A DNA stretch of 23,211 bases from positions 1 to 23,211 of the forward strand of contig JAPPOW010000133.1 in NCBI GenBank assembly GCA_028817775.1, given 5' to 3'. Numbering within the stretch: the first letter of the stretch is position 1; the number at the start of each line of letters is the position of its first letter. The position numbers and the translations under genes were made by a program. The notes under the pieces are model-generated. The model was given only the letters and a program-made list of their open reading frames with translations, was not told the DNA's origin and searched no databases. This stretch comes from Candidatus Melainabacteria bacterium (GTDB lineage: Bacteria > Cyanobacteriota > Vampirovibrionia > LMEP-6097). Shown one piece after another: positions 1 through 7,767 of the stretch.

Positions 1-44
1 TAACATAAGTTTAGCATCTGGTTTATATTTAAAGCTAAATTTAT

Positions 45-872
45 CTATTTCAGCTTTTTAACTGTTCTTTTGGCTTGACCAATACTTTTCGCTGGCTTTG
101 GCATGTCTTCAGGCATTGTGCCACCAAGTTCTTTGATAGTCTGTCTCACCTTTGCACCAACTTGATGGTGAGCTTTGTTAGCCTTAGATTTACCTTGGAT
201 TTTTTCTCTACGAATTTTTTCTTCTGTTTGTGTTGCTCTAAATAGATTTGCTGCAAGTTCACCGCTCGACATATGATCCAGAATTTGCTGACTTTTCTTC
301 AGTTGTTTTCTTCGGTGAATTTCTCTAGCACCGAGTCCTCCGTATAAGCCTCTATAACCATGATCTTGAAAAACTGCAAATTCAATTCCAGCTTTGACTC
401 CAGCGTCTTTGGCTGCAGAAGCGAGGTGTTTATTGTGTACTTTAAGTTCTTCTCTAAGTAGAACTCTTTTTTCGTCTTCAGTTAGAGAAGAAAAATTCTC
501 ATCGTCTTCCAGTTCTTTTCTGCGGGTTTGGATTGCAAAGTAGGTTTGCCCGAGTGCGACAATTTCTTTACGTGGGTCAGCGTTCTGTACTATCAGATAG
601 CAAGCGTAACGAGAGAGCAAAATGTCCTCAAGCTCTCTTTGGCTCCCTGAGCCGATTACGACCATGTCGGTGACGTCAACGAAATGGTCCAAAACCTTTT
701 GCTGACTGTTTTTGCAAGAACCCTGAGCTTTGTGTATTACAGTTTTGAAGTTCCTGTAGTCTGAATAATCCAAGGCCAGAGCCAATTCTCGGGCTGACCA
801 GTATTCATTACCTTCTTCATCCATGATTTTGATTTCTTCAAAATTATTCTCACTTCTTTTCTTAATATTCAT
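45..872 (-). CDS. dinD: DinD-like protein (BRO-N domain)
   Basis: DinD family protein, about 275 residues, close to the usual length. The N-terminal half carries the BRO-N type fold: a WSARELALALDYSDYRNF block (about residues 26-43) and the VTDMVVIGSGSQRELEDILL and SRYACYLIVQNADPRK stretches typical of DinD. The C-terminal half is charged and helical, with KRRE- and K-rich segments consistent with nucleic-acid contact. In E. coli DinD is SOS-induced and reported to antagonise RecA filaments; that role here is inferred from family. A TTG lies two codons further upstream (878), but the ATG at 872 is the more likely start. A short dyad GAAT-N6-ATTC at 880-893 lies just upstream and could be an operator, but I cannot match it to a known LexA box. 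The gene stands alone, 70 bases downstream of capD on the same strand. Confidence 0.85.
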   Translation of the reverse strand: MNIKKRSENNFEEIKIMDEEGNEYWSARELALALDYSDYRNFKTVIHKAQGSCKNSQQKVLDHFVDVTDMVVIGSGSQRELEDILLSRYACYLIVQNADPRKEIVALGQTYFAIQTRRKELEDDENFSSLTEDEKRVLLREELKVHNKHLASAAKDAGVKAGIEFAVFQDHGYRGLYGGLGAREIHRRKQLKKSQQILDHMSSGELAANLFRATQTEEKIRREKIQGKSKANKAHHQVGAKVRQTIKELGGTMPEDMPKPAKSIGQAKRTVKKLK

Positions 873-942
873 TAGCAATGAATCCTATCATTCTTTTGTT
901 TGAAAAGGGGACAATATGTGGCAGACACCTAGTATTTAATTC

Positions 943-2823
943 TTAAGCGCTAGTTAGACTTGCATTGACTAATGATCTAATTTTAGCTTTACAAGCTTCT
1001 TTGTCATTTGCTCTTGCCAGTTCTCTTAATTTATTAAGCTCTTGCTTGAGCTCCTCATCACTTAGTTGAGAACTAATCTTAGCTTTGTAAATCTTGTCAG
1101 TAAGTTTATGATCGACAAACTCATCAGAGGTCAATAATTCTTCGTAGAGTTTCTCGCCCTCACGTAAGCCGGTGATTTCTATCGGTACATCCTCAAGTGA
1201 GAAACCAGCCAGTTGAATAAACTGCTCGGCTAGATCATGGATCTTGACTGGCTCACCCATATCAAGCACCATGATCTCACCACTTGTTGCGCGGGCACCA
1301 GCTTGAATTACTAACTGCGCTGCTTCTGGGATAGTCATGAAATATCTAATCGCTTCTTTATGAGTAACAGTGATTGGCATACCAGCTTTGACTTGTTTTT
1401 CCCAGACTGTAATCACCGAACCACGTGAACCAAGCACATTACCAAAACGCACAGCTGTATATTTTGTCTGTGGGAATTCTTTGGAGCTCATGAGACTTAC
1501 TTTCTCAGCGAGGCTCTTGGTTGAACCCATAATGCTTGTTGGATTAACAGCTTTGTCGGTACTGACAAGTACAAAGGCTTGCACTCCATGTTTACCGCTG
1601 AGTCTGGCAATATTCTGAGTGCCTAGAACATTGTTCTCAAAAGCCTCACAAGGATTGACTTCCATTAGGTGTACATGTTTGTGAGCTGCTGCATGGAAAA
1701 CTACTTCTGGTTTAAACTCCTCGAAGATGGCATCAATACGTTCACTATTACGAATGTCAGCAATGCGTTTAATGATTTGGTCTTGTTCCAAGTGTTCAGC
1801 AATTGTGTGCCAGGTATCAAAGATTGAATTTTCTCCCTTGCCTAGTAAACAAATCTGAGCGATATTACAATTCTTGGCTAGTTGCACGCAAAGTTCTTTA
1901 CCAATCGAGCCACCCGCACCAGTCACCAATACTCGCTTGCCTTCAAGTAAGGCATGCACTTCTTCACCACTCAAATCAACAGCTTCACGTCCAAGTAAAT
2001 CTTCCATACTTAGCTTACGAATTTGATCAACAGTCACCTGCCCGCCAGCAAGTTGGTCTACGCCTGGGATGGTGCGGACATCAATGCCAGTAGAATTGCA
2101 GAGCTGATTAAGTTTGCGGCGCTGGTCCAATGCCAAGCTCGGTATTGCAATAATGATTTGATCTACCACTAATTCTTCAACCCAGTATTGCAAGTCTTCG
2201 ATAGCGCCTAGAACCTTGATACCTTCATTGAGCACCATGCCGTGTTTACGGTCATCATCATCAAGTACAGCCACTACTCTAAGTCCAGTCTCGGGGTGGC
2301 TTTGGATTGCTTGAATCGCCTGCAGTCCAGCTTCGCCAGCACCAATGATGAGGGTACGTTTTTGCTTACCATCAAGATGTTTGAGCCGGTTGCGGATATT
2401 ACGCTGATCAACCAAATAAGCCCGTAGCAAACGCACACCAGCCAGTAAACCTACAGCGATAAATAAATCAAGAATGATGACACCGTAGGAGAGTGCAAAA
2501 ACATCAGCTTTATTAGGACTAAGTCCAAAAAATCTTGGTAATGCCATGATGAACGCAGCAAGTACAAATGACCTAACCAAGTGGATCAATTCGTTGACTG
2601 AAGTATAGCGCCAGAACCTAGTATAGGTGCCAAAGATCATTAGTACAAAGAATTGCAAAGCAACTACTAATGGCAAGATCTTCCAGAGTTGCACTTCATA
2701 AATAAATTTGTCAGTATGGGTAACAATGCCAGCTTCTAATCTAGTGATAGTTGCAAGTACTAGTGCTAGCGCTAGTAAACTGAGGTCAATTGCAATGCGG
2801 AATAAATTCTTGAGTTTAAACAT
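943..2823 (-). CDS. capD: Nucleoside-diphosphate-sugar 4,6-dehydratase, CapD/FlaA1/WbpM type
   Basis: Membrane-anchored UDP-sugar dehydratase/epimerase, 626 residues, the full length of the long CapD/PglF/WbpM class. Four hydrophobic helices (about residues 8-30, 45-68, 83-105, 108-132) are followed by a first Rossmann segment with GAGEAG (161-166) and then the catalytic extended-SDR domain with TGAGGSIG (301-308), FHAAAHKHVHLME (376-388), STDKAVNP (421-428) and MGSTK (432-436). Met occupies the usual Tyr position, as in this family. It likely makes a 4-keto-6-deoxy sugar nucleotide for glycan or surface polysaccharide synthesis at the inner membrane. It overlaps the end of the upstream aminotransferase gene by 8 bases (ATGTTTAA), implying translational coupling. 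No Shine-Dalgarno is obvious, so translation may depend on re-initiation. Confidence 0.92.
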   Translation of the reverse strand: MFKLKNLFRIAIDLSLLALALVLATITRLEAGIVTHTDKFIYEVQLWKILPLVVALQFFVLMIFGTYTRFWRYTSVNELIHLVRSFVLAAFIMALPRFFGLSPNKADVFALSYGVIILDLFIAVGLLAGVRLLRAYLVDQRNIRNRLKHLDGKQKRTLIIGAGEAGLQAIQAIQSHPETGLRVVAVLDDDDRKHGMVLNEGIKVLGAIEDLQYWVEELVVDQIIIAIPSLALDQRRKLNQLCNSTGIDVRTIPGVDQLAGGQVTVDQIRKLSMEDLLGREAVDLSGEEVHALLEGKRVLVTGAGGSIGKELCVQLAKNCNIAQICLLGKGENSIFDTWHTIAEHLEQDQIIKRIADIRNSERIDAIFEEFKPEVVFHAAAHKHVHLMEVNPCEAFENNVLGTQNIARLSGKHGVQAFVLVSTDKAVNPTSIMGSTKSLAEKVSLMSSKEFPQTKYTAVRFGNVLGSRGSVITVWEKQVKAGMPITVTHKEAIRYFMTIPEAAQLVIQAGARATSGEIMVLDMGEPVKIHDLAEQFIQLAGFSLEDVPIEITGLREGEKLYEELLTSDEFVDHKLTDKIYKAKISSQLSDEELKQELNKLRELARANDKEACKAKIRSLVNASLTSA

Positions 2824-3910
2824 CGGCTAAAGCTTTGATAAATGCTTGATTCTCGGCTGCCTTACCAATGGTAACACGCAGCGCTCGCTCGCTGACACTA
2901 GGCATGGCGCGGATAATAATGCCCTTGGACATTAGTGTCTCTAGTACTTCAGTGGCTGGCTTAGTAGTTTCAAACAATAAAAAGTTAGCTTGAGACGTGC
3001 GAGCTTGGTAACCAAGCTTCTCAAGTTCTGTTATTAAGTAAGCTTTGCCTTGGATATTGTTGTCAATGATTTTCTGCAGATGCTCACGATCTTCAAGTGC
3101 TGCTTTGGCTGCAGCAAGACTCGGTCTGCTGCAAAGGAATGGCGTGCAGAATTTTAAATATTTGGATTTGAGCTCACGTGACATTAGTGCGTAACCCACT
3201 CTATAACCTGCCATGGCATAAGCTTTGGAGAAGGTATAGCCAATGACTATATTTGGGTATTGCTCAACTAGTCCACTACAATCATATGATGGGATTGCAA
3301 ACTCAATATAGGCATGATCGATAAACAAGATGATATTTTGCGCTAATAATTCCTTGGCTAGTGCTTCGATTTCATTTACAGCAATAGCGTCACCAGTAGG
3401 ATTATTAGGACTACAAAGAAATACTATTTTGCTATTGTCCTTGACTGCCTGAGCCAGACTAGAAACAGGCTCAGAGCGCTTGACTTCAATGATTTCAATG
3501 CCGCGGCGAGCTGCTGCAAAATCATAATATATAAAAGTAGGTGTGTAATTTACTATGGAGTTTTGTTCTGAGCAAAATAGCATTAATAAGTGGTCGATTA
3601 CACTATCCATGCCATTACCTACAACGACCCCAAGTTTATTCATATCAAAGCCACGCTTGGCAAAATTATTTTCTAACCGCTCCATCAAAGATTCAGAATA
3701 GGGTTCATCGTAGTAGTTTGAATTGGCTGCTACTTCTTTGGCTGCAGCTATGGCTAATGGGCTGGTACCAATGGTGGATTCATTGCCGGCAAGACGAATG
3801 ATTTGATCACGGTTTAGACCATATTTGTTCATGACATACTCAAAAGTTTTACCGGCTTGATATTCGCCGCTGTTTTGAAGCCATGAGTTTAGAGTTGAGT
3901 TTGGATTCAT
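2816..3910 (-). CDS. hisC: HisC-type PLP-dependent aminotransferase
   Basis: Class I/II aminotransferase of the histidinol-phosphate type, 364 residues (normal length). Visible motifs are SPNNPTG (167-173), the cofactor Asp in FIDHAY (D198), and FSKAYAMAGYRVGY with the Schiff-base Lys K229 and R237. The C-terminal LRVTIG motif supplies the usual substrate-carboxylate Arg. Histidine biosynthesis is the most likely role, but the HisC/CobC/aromatic aminotransferase families overlap and no other his gene is here. Its 3' end overlaps capD by 8 bases. Sugar aminotransferases that partner such dehydratases are normally DegT type, so the coupling does not by itself show a sugar substrate. A TATAAC hexamer nine bases before the ATG and the lack of a Shine-Dalgarno site suggest a nearly leaderless mRNA. 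Confidence 0.85.
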   Translation of the reverse strand: MNPNSTLNSWLQNSGEYQAGKTFEYVMNKYGLNRDQIIRLAGNESTIGTSPLAIAAAKEVAANSNYYDEPYSESLMERLENNFAKRGFDMNKLGVVVGNGMDSVIDHLLMLFCSEQNSIVNYTPTFIYYDFAAARRGIEIIEVKRSEPVSSLAQAVKDNSKIVFLCSPNNPTGDAIAVNEIEALAKELLAQNIILFIDHAYIEFAIPSYDCSGLVEQYPNIVIGYTFSKAYAMAGYRVGYALMSRELKSKYLKFCTPFLCSRPSLAAAKAALEDREHLQKIIDNNIQGKAYLITELEKLGYQARTSQANFLLFETTKPATEVLETLMSKGIIIRAMPSVSERALRVTIGKAAENQAFIKALADV

Positions 3911-3919
3911 TTTTCTTTG

Positions 3920-3925
3920 TTATAA
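3920..3925 (-). promoter_or_regulatory. -10 box of the hisC-capD unit
   Basis: TATAAC on the minus strand, inside the palindrome GTTATAAC (3920-3927). Nine bases separate it from the hisC ATG, so transcription should start 2-3 bases before the codon. No convincing -35 hexamer is visible. Confidence 0.5.
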
Positions 3926-3967
3926 CAGTTTAGCCTGCAGAAATACTGATGGTGCTTGTTTTTTCAC

Positions 3968-3973
3968 TATAAT
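3968..3973 (+). promoter_or_regulatory. -10 box for the 165-residue orphan gene
   Basis: Perfect TATAAT, with the ATG 20 bases further on; the predicted leader is about 13 bases and contains no Shine-Dalgarno sequence. It faces away from the hisC promoter within an 83-base divergent gap. Confidence 0.5.
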
Positions 3974-3993
3974 ATAGGCTAAAATCGTATATT

Positions 3994-4491
3994 ATGTCGA
4001 GCTCGTTAGTTTTAGGTAGTTTTGGATTACCACTGCCAATGGATAGGACCTATCTTACAATGCCTGTCGCTATTAATTTTGTTCGCCGCTGCCCAAGTGC
4101 ATCAGCATTAGAACAAGAGCATCGTGACTCACGTCTGCAATTTGATACTTTGATGCAGCAGCAGATTCATCCCACAATACGCAAGCTTGGTCAGTCTACT
4201 CATAATGGTTTTACAACGAGACTTGCAAGTTATAGAGTGAGGGATGGGAGACGGATACACAATACAAGTTTCTTTGAGCCACCTCAGGACTGGTGCAGGC
4301 AGCCACTTCTATATGGAACTTTGGGTGACAAAGATATTGAAATGATTCCAGCTTCAAATGATCAAGCTAGATTCAAAACCCGTGAGCAAGATCCCAATAG
4401 TTACAGTCGCCAGGAGCTGGTACTCTTGAATGCTGTTTTTGAAAAATTAGATAAACCTGGAAGATTGAAACTAAACGGCGTGGCTGTTTAA
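3994..4491 (+). CDS. Orphan protein, 165 residues
   Basis: I do not recognise this protein. It has no signal peptide or clear membrane segment. It is polar, rich in Arg and Gln, and has two Cys (about residues 34 and 103) and Pro-containing loops (FFEPPQDW near 95-102), so it is probably soluble and of mixed fold. Support for a real gene comes from an uninterrupted ORF filling the gap between hisC (divergent) and coaBC (convergent), a perfect TATAAT just upstream, and codon use like its neighbours. The last 21 bases overlap antisense with the 3' end of coaBC. There is no Shine-Dalgarno site. Two other small orphans in the window (5745-6125 and 13456-14028) sit in comparable slots, but I see no convincing sequence similarity among the three. 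Confidence 0.6.
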   Translation: MSSSLVLGSFGLPLPMDRTYLTMPVAINFVRRCPSASALEQEHRDSRLQFDTLMQQQIHPTIRKLGQSTHNGFTTRLASYRVRDGRRIHNTSFFEPPQDWCRQPLLYGTLGDKDIEMIPASNDQARFKTREQDPNSYSRQELVLLNAVFEKLDKPGRLKLNGVAV

Positions 4492-5658
4492 TCTCAGACA
4501 CTGTAATAACTTGGTTGCAATCATTGATTTAGAACTCTTGGCAAGGCGAGTTAGCTCTCCTTGAGCGTCGACTATCACCACCTCAGCTTGATCTGCTCCA
4601 AAAGCAGCTGGTGAATTAACAACTATTAGGTCTAGATTCTTGCGTACAATCTTGTCCTTGGCTTTCTCTATTGCATTTTCAGTTTCCACACTAAATGCCA
4701 CTACTACTTGATTATCATTTTTACCAGCTGCAAGCTCCGCAATAATATCAGTGGTTTGTTCAAACTCTACTGTTAGGTTTTGTTGGGTTTTGATTTTTTG
4801 AGCTGCGATTGCTTTGGGTTTGTAGTCAGCGACTGCAGCTACCATAATCAAAACATCTGCTTGCTTGAACTCATCACGCAAAGCCGCCTGCATCTCCTCA
4901 TGACTTTCAACATGAATTACTCGATCAGGATTAATATCATCAGGCACTGCCATGGTTGTCACCACAGTTACTTGAGCAGCTTGATTGAGAGCTTCTCTAG
5001 CCAGGGCAAAACCCATCTTGCCAGAACTTTCATTGGTCAGGTAACGTACCGGGTCAATTTTCTCGCGGGTTGCTCCAAGTGAGATGAGAATTTTTTTGCC
5101 GGCTAGCTTGCCACTGCCACCAAGTAGCTCGGTGACTTTATTGATGATCTCTTCAAACTCAGCAAGCCTTCCTGGTCCATAGGTTTTGCAGGCAAGCTCA
5201 CCTACAGCAGGATCAACAAAGTGGTAATTAATAGCTTTGAGTTTGCGGTAATTTTCCTGAGTCAGGGCATGCTGCCACATATTAGTATTCATGGCTGGTG
5301 CAACTAGTACGGGTGCCTTGGTCGCAAGCACTGTGTCATAGAGCATCTCATCACTAATACCATTAGCAAGTTTAGCTAGGCAGTTTGCAGTTGCTGGAGC
5401 AATCAAAATCAAATCAGCCTGTTCAGCTAATTTAATATGATCGATTTCTTGCTGGCTCTTGAGTGGCTCGTGACCAAAAACTTTATTTTCAGAGATGACC
5501 TCCAGGCTCAACGGGCTAACAAACTGAGCTGAGTTACGAGTCATCAATACATGTACTGTCGCGCCTAACTTTTTTAAATCTGAAACTAGCTGTACTGATT
5601 TATATGCGGCGATACCCCCACTGATGCCAAGGATGATAGTTTTGCCACTCAGTTGCAT
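4471..5658 (-). CDS. coaBC: Bifunctional phosphopantothenoylcysteine decarboxylase / phosphopantothenate-cysteine ligase
   Basis: Makes 4'-phosphopantetheine from 4'-phosphopantothenate and cysteine in the cytosolic coenzyme A pathway. 395 residues, normal for the fusion. CoaC half: GISGGIAAYK (11-20) for FMN binding, catalytic His in DHIKLAEQAD (H74), IAPATANCLAKLANG, the PxMNxxMW signature (121-128), and the flap Cys in ACKTYGPGRL (C157). CoaB half from about residue 188: GATREKIDPVRYLTN and SSGKMG (211-216) for CTP/phosphopantothenate, and AAVADYKP...KIK with the ligase Lys (288 or 290). All key residues are present, so the enzyme should be active. The start is fixed by the family N-terminus. 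A TATAAT on the minus strand (5671-5676) lies 12 bases upstream and no Shine-Dalgarno is visible. Confidence 0.97.
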   Translation of the reverse strand: MQLSGKTIILGISGGIAAYKSVQLVSDLKKLGATVHVLMTRNSAQFVSPLSLEVISENKVFGHEPLKSQQEIDHIKLAEQADLILIAPATANCLAKLANGISDEMLYDTVLATKAPVLVAPAMNTNMWQHALTQENYRKLKAINYHFVDPAVGELACKTYGPGRLAEFEEIINKVTELLGGSGKLAGKKILISLGATREKIDPVRYLTNESSGKMGFALAREALNQAAQVTVVTTMAVPDDINPDRVIHVESHEEMQAALRDEFKQADVLIMVAAVADYKPKAIAAQKIKTQQNLTVEFEQTTDIIAELAAGKNDNQVVVAFSVETENAIEKAKDKIVRKNLDLIVVNSPAAFGADQAEVVIVDAQGELTRLAKSSKSMIATKLLQCLRLNSHAV

Positions 5659-5670
5659 AGCTAAGCACTA

Positions 5671-5676
5671 ATTATA
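5671..5676 (-). promoter_or_regulatory. -10 box of coaBC
   Basis: Perfect TATAAT reading leftward, 12 bases before the coaBC ATG; the predicted leader is about 5 bases with no ribosome-binding site. Confidence 0.5.
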
Positions 5677-5732
5677 GGCTATATCAGGATCTATTAAAAA
5701 TGTATTAACGACAGGATCAGGGTAAGTTAAGA

Positions 5733-5738
5733 TATAAT
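5733..5738 (+). promoter_or_regulatory. -10 box giving a leaderless start at 5745
   Basis: Perfect TATAAT exactly six bases before ATG 5745, so the ATG should lie at or next to the transcription start. A TTG at 5739 is in frame but abuts the -10 box and would not be within the transcript. Confidence 0.55.
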
Positions 5739-5744
5739 TTGTGC

Positions 5745-6125
5745 ATGGGACCTATCGCAAGAACTGCCGAGGCTCTTCCACAACATTTTGCTAGACAAGC
5801 GCGAGCTTTAATCAATCAAAAAATAGAAAGTCTGAGGATAAGTGCTAGAGAGCTTAGCCCTGCTGTAAGGGGGACCATGCTTAATTTGTCTCGAAGTTTA
5901 GAAGAGGCGGATCCCGCGCAGCCAGATTATCCCAGAGACGAAGTTCAAAAACAAAACAAACTTTTCGCTCGAGTCTTGGGTGCACTTTCAAGATTTCTTG
6001 CAAGCGTTAGTGATCAACCAAATGCAGCAGTTCAGGTCAATGATTATATTCAGCAGTTTTTGCATGACCCAAGAAGATATATTTCTTTTTATCGAATCAT
6101 TCAAGCTGCTTTGAATCATTCATAA
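5745..6125 (+). CDS. Orphan helical protein, 126 residues
   Basis: I do not recognise this protein. It appears all-helical and basic, with an N-terminal amphipathic helix (about 8-35), a Pro/Asp-rich linker (about 55-67, EEADPAQPDYPRDE) and two further helices ending in ISFYRIIQAALNHS. There is no signal peptide or clear membrane segment. The ATG at 5745 is preferred over the in-frame TTG at 5739 because a perfect TATAAT ends six bases upstream. The gene is divergent from coaBC and ends 17 bases before serA on the same strand, so read-through could contribute to serA transcription. Function is unknown; a DNA- or protein-binding role would be speculation. Confidence 0.55.
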   Translation: MGPIARTAEALPQHFARQARALINQKIESLRISARELSPAVRGTMLNLSRSLEEADPAQPDYPRDEVQKQNKLFARVLGALSRFLASVSDQPNAAVQVNDYIQQFLHDPRRYISFYRIIQAALNHS

Positions 6126-6142
6126 TGCTATCCTTATAGCCC

Positions 6143-7735
6143 ATGGGCAAAGTATTAATCACGGACAAACTTAGTGACACTGGAATTGAGATTCTCAAAG
6201 AATCCTGTGAGGTAGATTACAAACCAGGTTTAGCACCAGATGAACTTTCCTCCATTATCAAGGATTACGATGCTCTCTTGGTACGCTCACAAACCAAGGC
6301 CACCAAAGAAATTCTAGAGAACGCGGCTAATCTCAAAATTATTGGTAGAGCTGGAGTTGGAGTCGATAATATTGATCTTGAAGTTGCTACCGAGAAGGGT
6401 ATCATTGTTGTCAACTCACCAGAGGGTAATACCATAGCCGCTGCTGAACATACAGTAGCTCTGATGATGTCATTGGCTCGTCATATTCCGCAAGCGGATG
6501 TCTCTTGCAAGGCAAACAAATGGGAGCGTTCTAATTTTCTTGGTACTGAACTCAAAGGACACATACTTGGAGTTGTTGGTTTAGGTAAGATTGGACAGCA
6601 TGTTGCCAAAGTAGCTTTATCACTGGGTATGAAGGTCAACGCCTATGATCCATTTGTCTCTGACGAGCGAGCTGAAGATCTTGGCGTTAAGAAAGTAGAA
6701 CTCAATGGCATCTTCCGTAGTTCTGATTTCATCACTTTGCATATTCCTAAGAACAAGGAAACAATGAATTTGATTGATAAGGAAACTATCGAGCAAATGA
6801 AAACGGGAGTGCGCATAGTCAACTGTGCTCGTGGTGGTCTGATCAATGAAGAGGATCTGGCTGATGCTATCAAGTCTGGCAAAGTGGCGGGTGCCGCGAT
6901 TGATGTATTTGATTCAGAGCCTTGTACTGACTCACCTTTACATAGTTGTGGTGATAAAGTGATTCTCACGCCACACTTGGGTGCTAGCACTAACCAAGCC
7001 CAGCTTAATGTAGCTGTCGATGTGGCTGAACAAATTCGTGATGTGCTTGGCGGCGGCGTAGCTCGTTCTGCGGTCAACTTACCTGGTCTTAAACCAGAAT
7101 TAGTGAAGCACATCAAACACTACTTAGCTTTGGTTGAGTATATGGGTTCTATGTCACGTCAACTAGCGCAAGGTGTGATTAAAGAAATTGAGATTGAAGC
7201 ACTCGGTGAACTTTCTGGTAAGAATATTGATGGTATTAAGCTAGCAATTCTCAAGGGTGTACTTTCGGTGCATCTTGATTCAGTAAGTTTTGTCAACGCT
7301 CCGCTAATTGCTAAGGAGCGTGGTATCAAAGTCACTGAGCTTAAATCAGAAGACTCAGGTGCCTATATCGACAAGGTGAGAATCACACTCAAAACTGATC
7401 AGGGTGAGCGTACTATTGCTGGTACTGTACTCCAGGGTGATATCCCTGCGATTGTGCAGATTGACAGTTTTCCTGTAAATATCAGACCAGAGAATCATTC
7501 GATTGTAACTTTCCATAACGATCAACCTGGTGTAGTGGCGCAGGTTTCACAAATCTTGTATGAAGCGGATATCAATATTAGTGGTTTGAATCTTGGACGC
7601 AAGAAGGATTCTGATTCTTCCAGTGCGGTGATGGTGATTAATGTTGATGGTCAGGTTGCTGATGAGGATTTAGCGAAGATTGAAAAACTTGACGGAATCA
7701 ATATAGCTAAGTACGTACAGTTGAAAGGCGTCTAA
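6143..7735 (+). CDS. serA: D-3-phosphoglycerate dehydrogenase, long ACT-containing form
   Basis: First step of serine synthesis: oxidises 3-phosphoglycerate to 3-phosphohydroxypyruvate with NAD. 530 residues, the long three-domain form. The nucleotide-binding and substrate domains show GRAGVGVDNID (71-81), VVGLGKIG (143-150), the catalytic Arg in NCARGGLINEEDL, the Glu in DVFDSEPC and the His in TPHLGAST. An intervening (ASB-like) domain follows from about residue 320, then a C-terminal ACT domain beginning near NHSIVTFHNDQPGVVAQV that usually binds serine as feedback inhibitor. All catalytic residues are present. No Shine-Dalgarno is seen; TATCCT at 6129-6134, eight bases before the ATG, could give an almost leaderless mRNA. 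The stop is followed by a perfect hairpin and a T run. Confidence 0.97.
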   Translation: MGKVLITDKLSDTGIEILKESCEVDYKPGLAPDELSSIIKDYDALLVRSQTKATKEILENAANLKIIGRAGVGVDNIDLEVATEKGIIVVNSPEGNTIAAAEHTVALMMSLARHIPQADVSCKANKWERSNFLGTELKGHILGVVGLGKIGQHVAKVALSLGMKVNAYDPFVSDERAEDLGVKKVELNGIFRSSDFITLHIPKNKETMNLIDKETIEQMKTGVRIVNCARGGLINEEDLADAIKSGKVAGAAIDVFDSEPCTDSPLHSCGDKVILTPHLGASTNQAQLNVAVDVAEQIRDVLGGGVARSAVNLPGLKPELVKHIKHYLALVEYMGSMSRQLAQGVIKEIEIEALGELSGKNIDGIKLAILKGVLSVHLDSVSFVNAPLIAKERGIKVTELKSEDSGAYIDKVRITLKTDQGERTIAGTVLQGDIPAIVQIDSFPVNIRPENHSIVTFHNDQPGVVAQVSQILYEADINISGLNLGRKKDSDSSSAVMVINVDGQVADEDLAKIEKLDGINIAKYVQLKGV

Positions 7736-7737
7736 CT

Positions 7738-7767
7738 TGTCATCCTGAGCGAAGCGTCAGGATGACA
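7738..7767. repeat. Palindromic repeat / bidirectional terminator-like hairpin
   Basis: Perfect 11-base arms (TGTCATCCTGA / TCAGGATGACA) around an 8-base loop, located between the convergent serA and FAD-reductase stop codons. A T5 run at 7772-7776 makes it a plausible intrinsic terminator for serA. The first 18 bases are shared exactly with the repeat inside the end of bioD (11519-11546, opposite orientation), so this is an interspersed family rather than a private terminator. The final codons and stop of the reductase gene lie inside the right arm. Confidence 0.8.

Noticed and set aside
880..893. GAAT-N6-ATTC dyad upstream of dinD as an SOS box
   Set aside because: The arms are only four bases and match no LexA consensus I know; it is mentioned in the dinD entry only as a weak dyad.
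6643..7116. Long antisense reading frame across serA
   Set aside because: It is a shadow of a strongly conserved gene; it has no promoter or ribosome-binding site and its composition is Ser/Thr/Pro-rich as expected for antisense frames.
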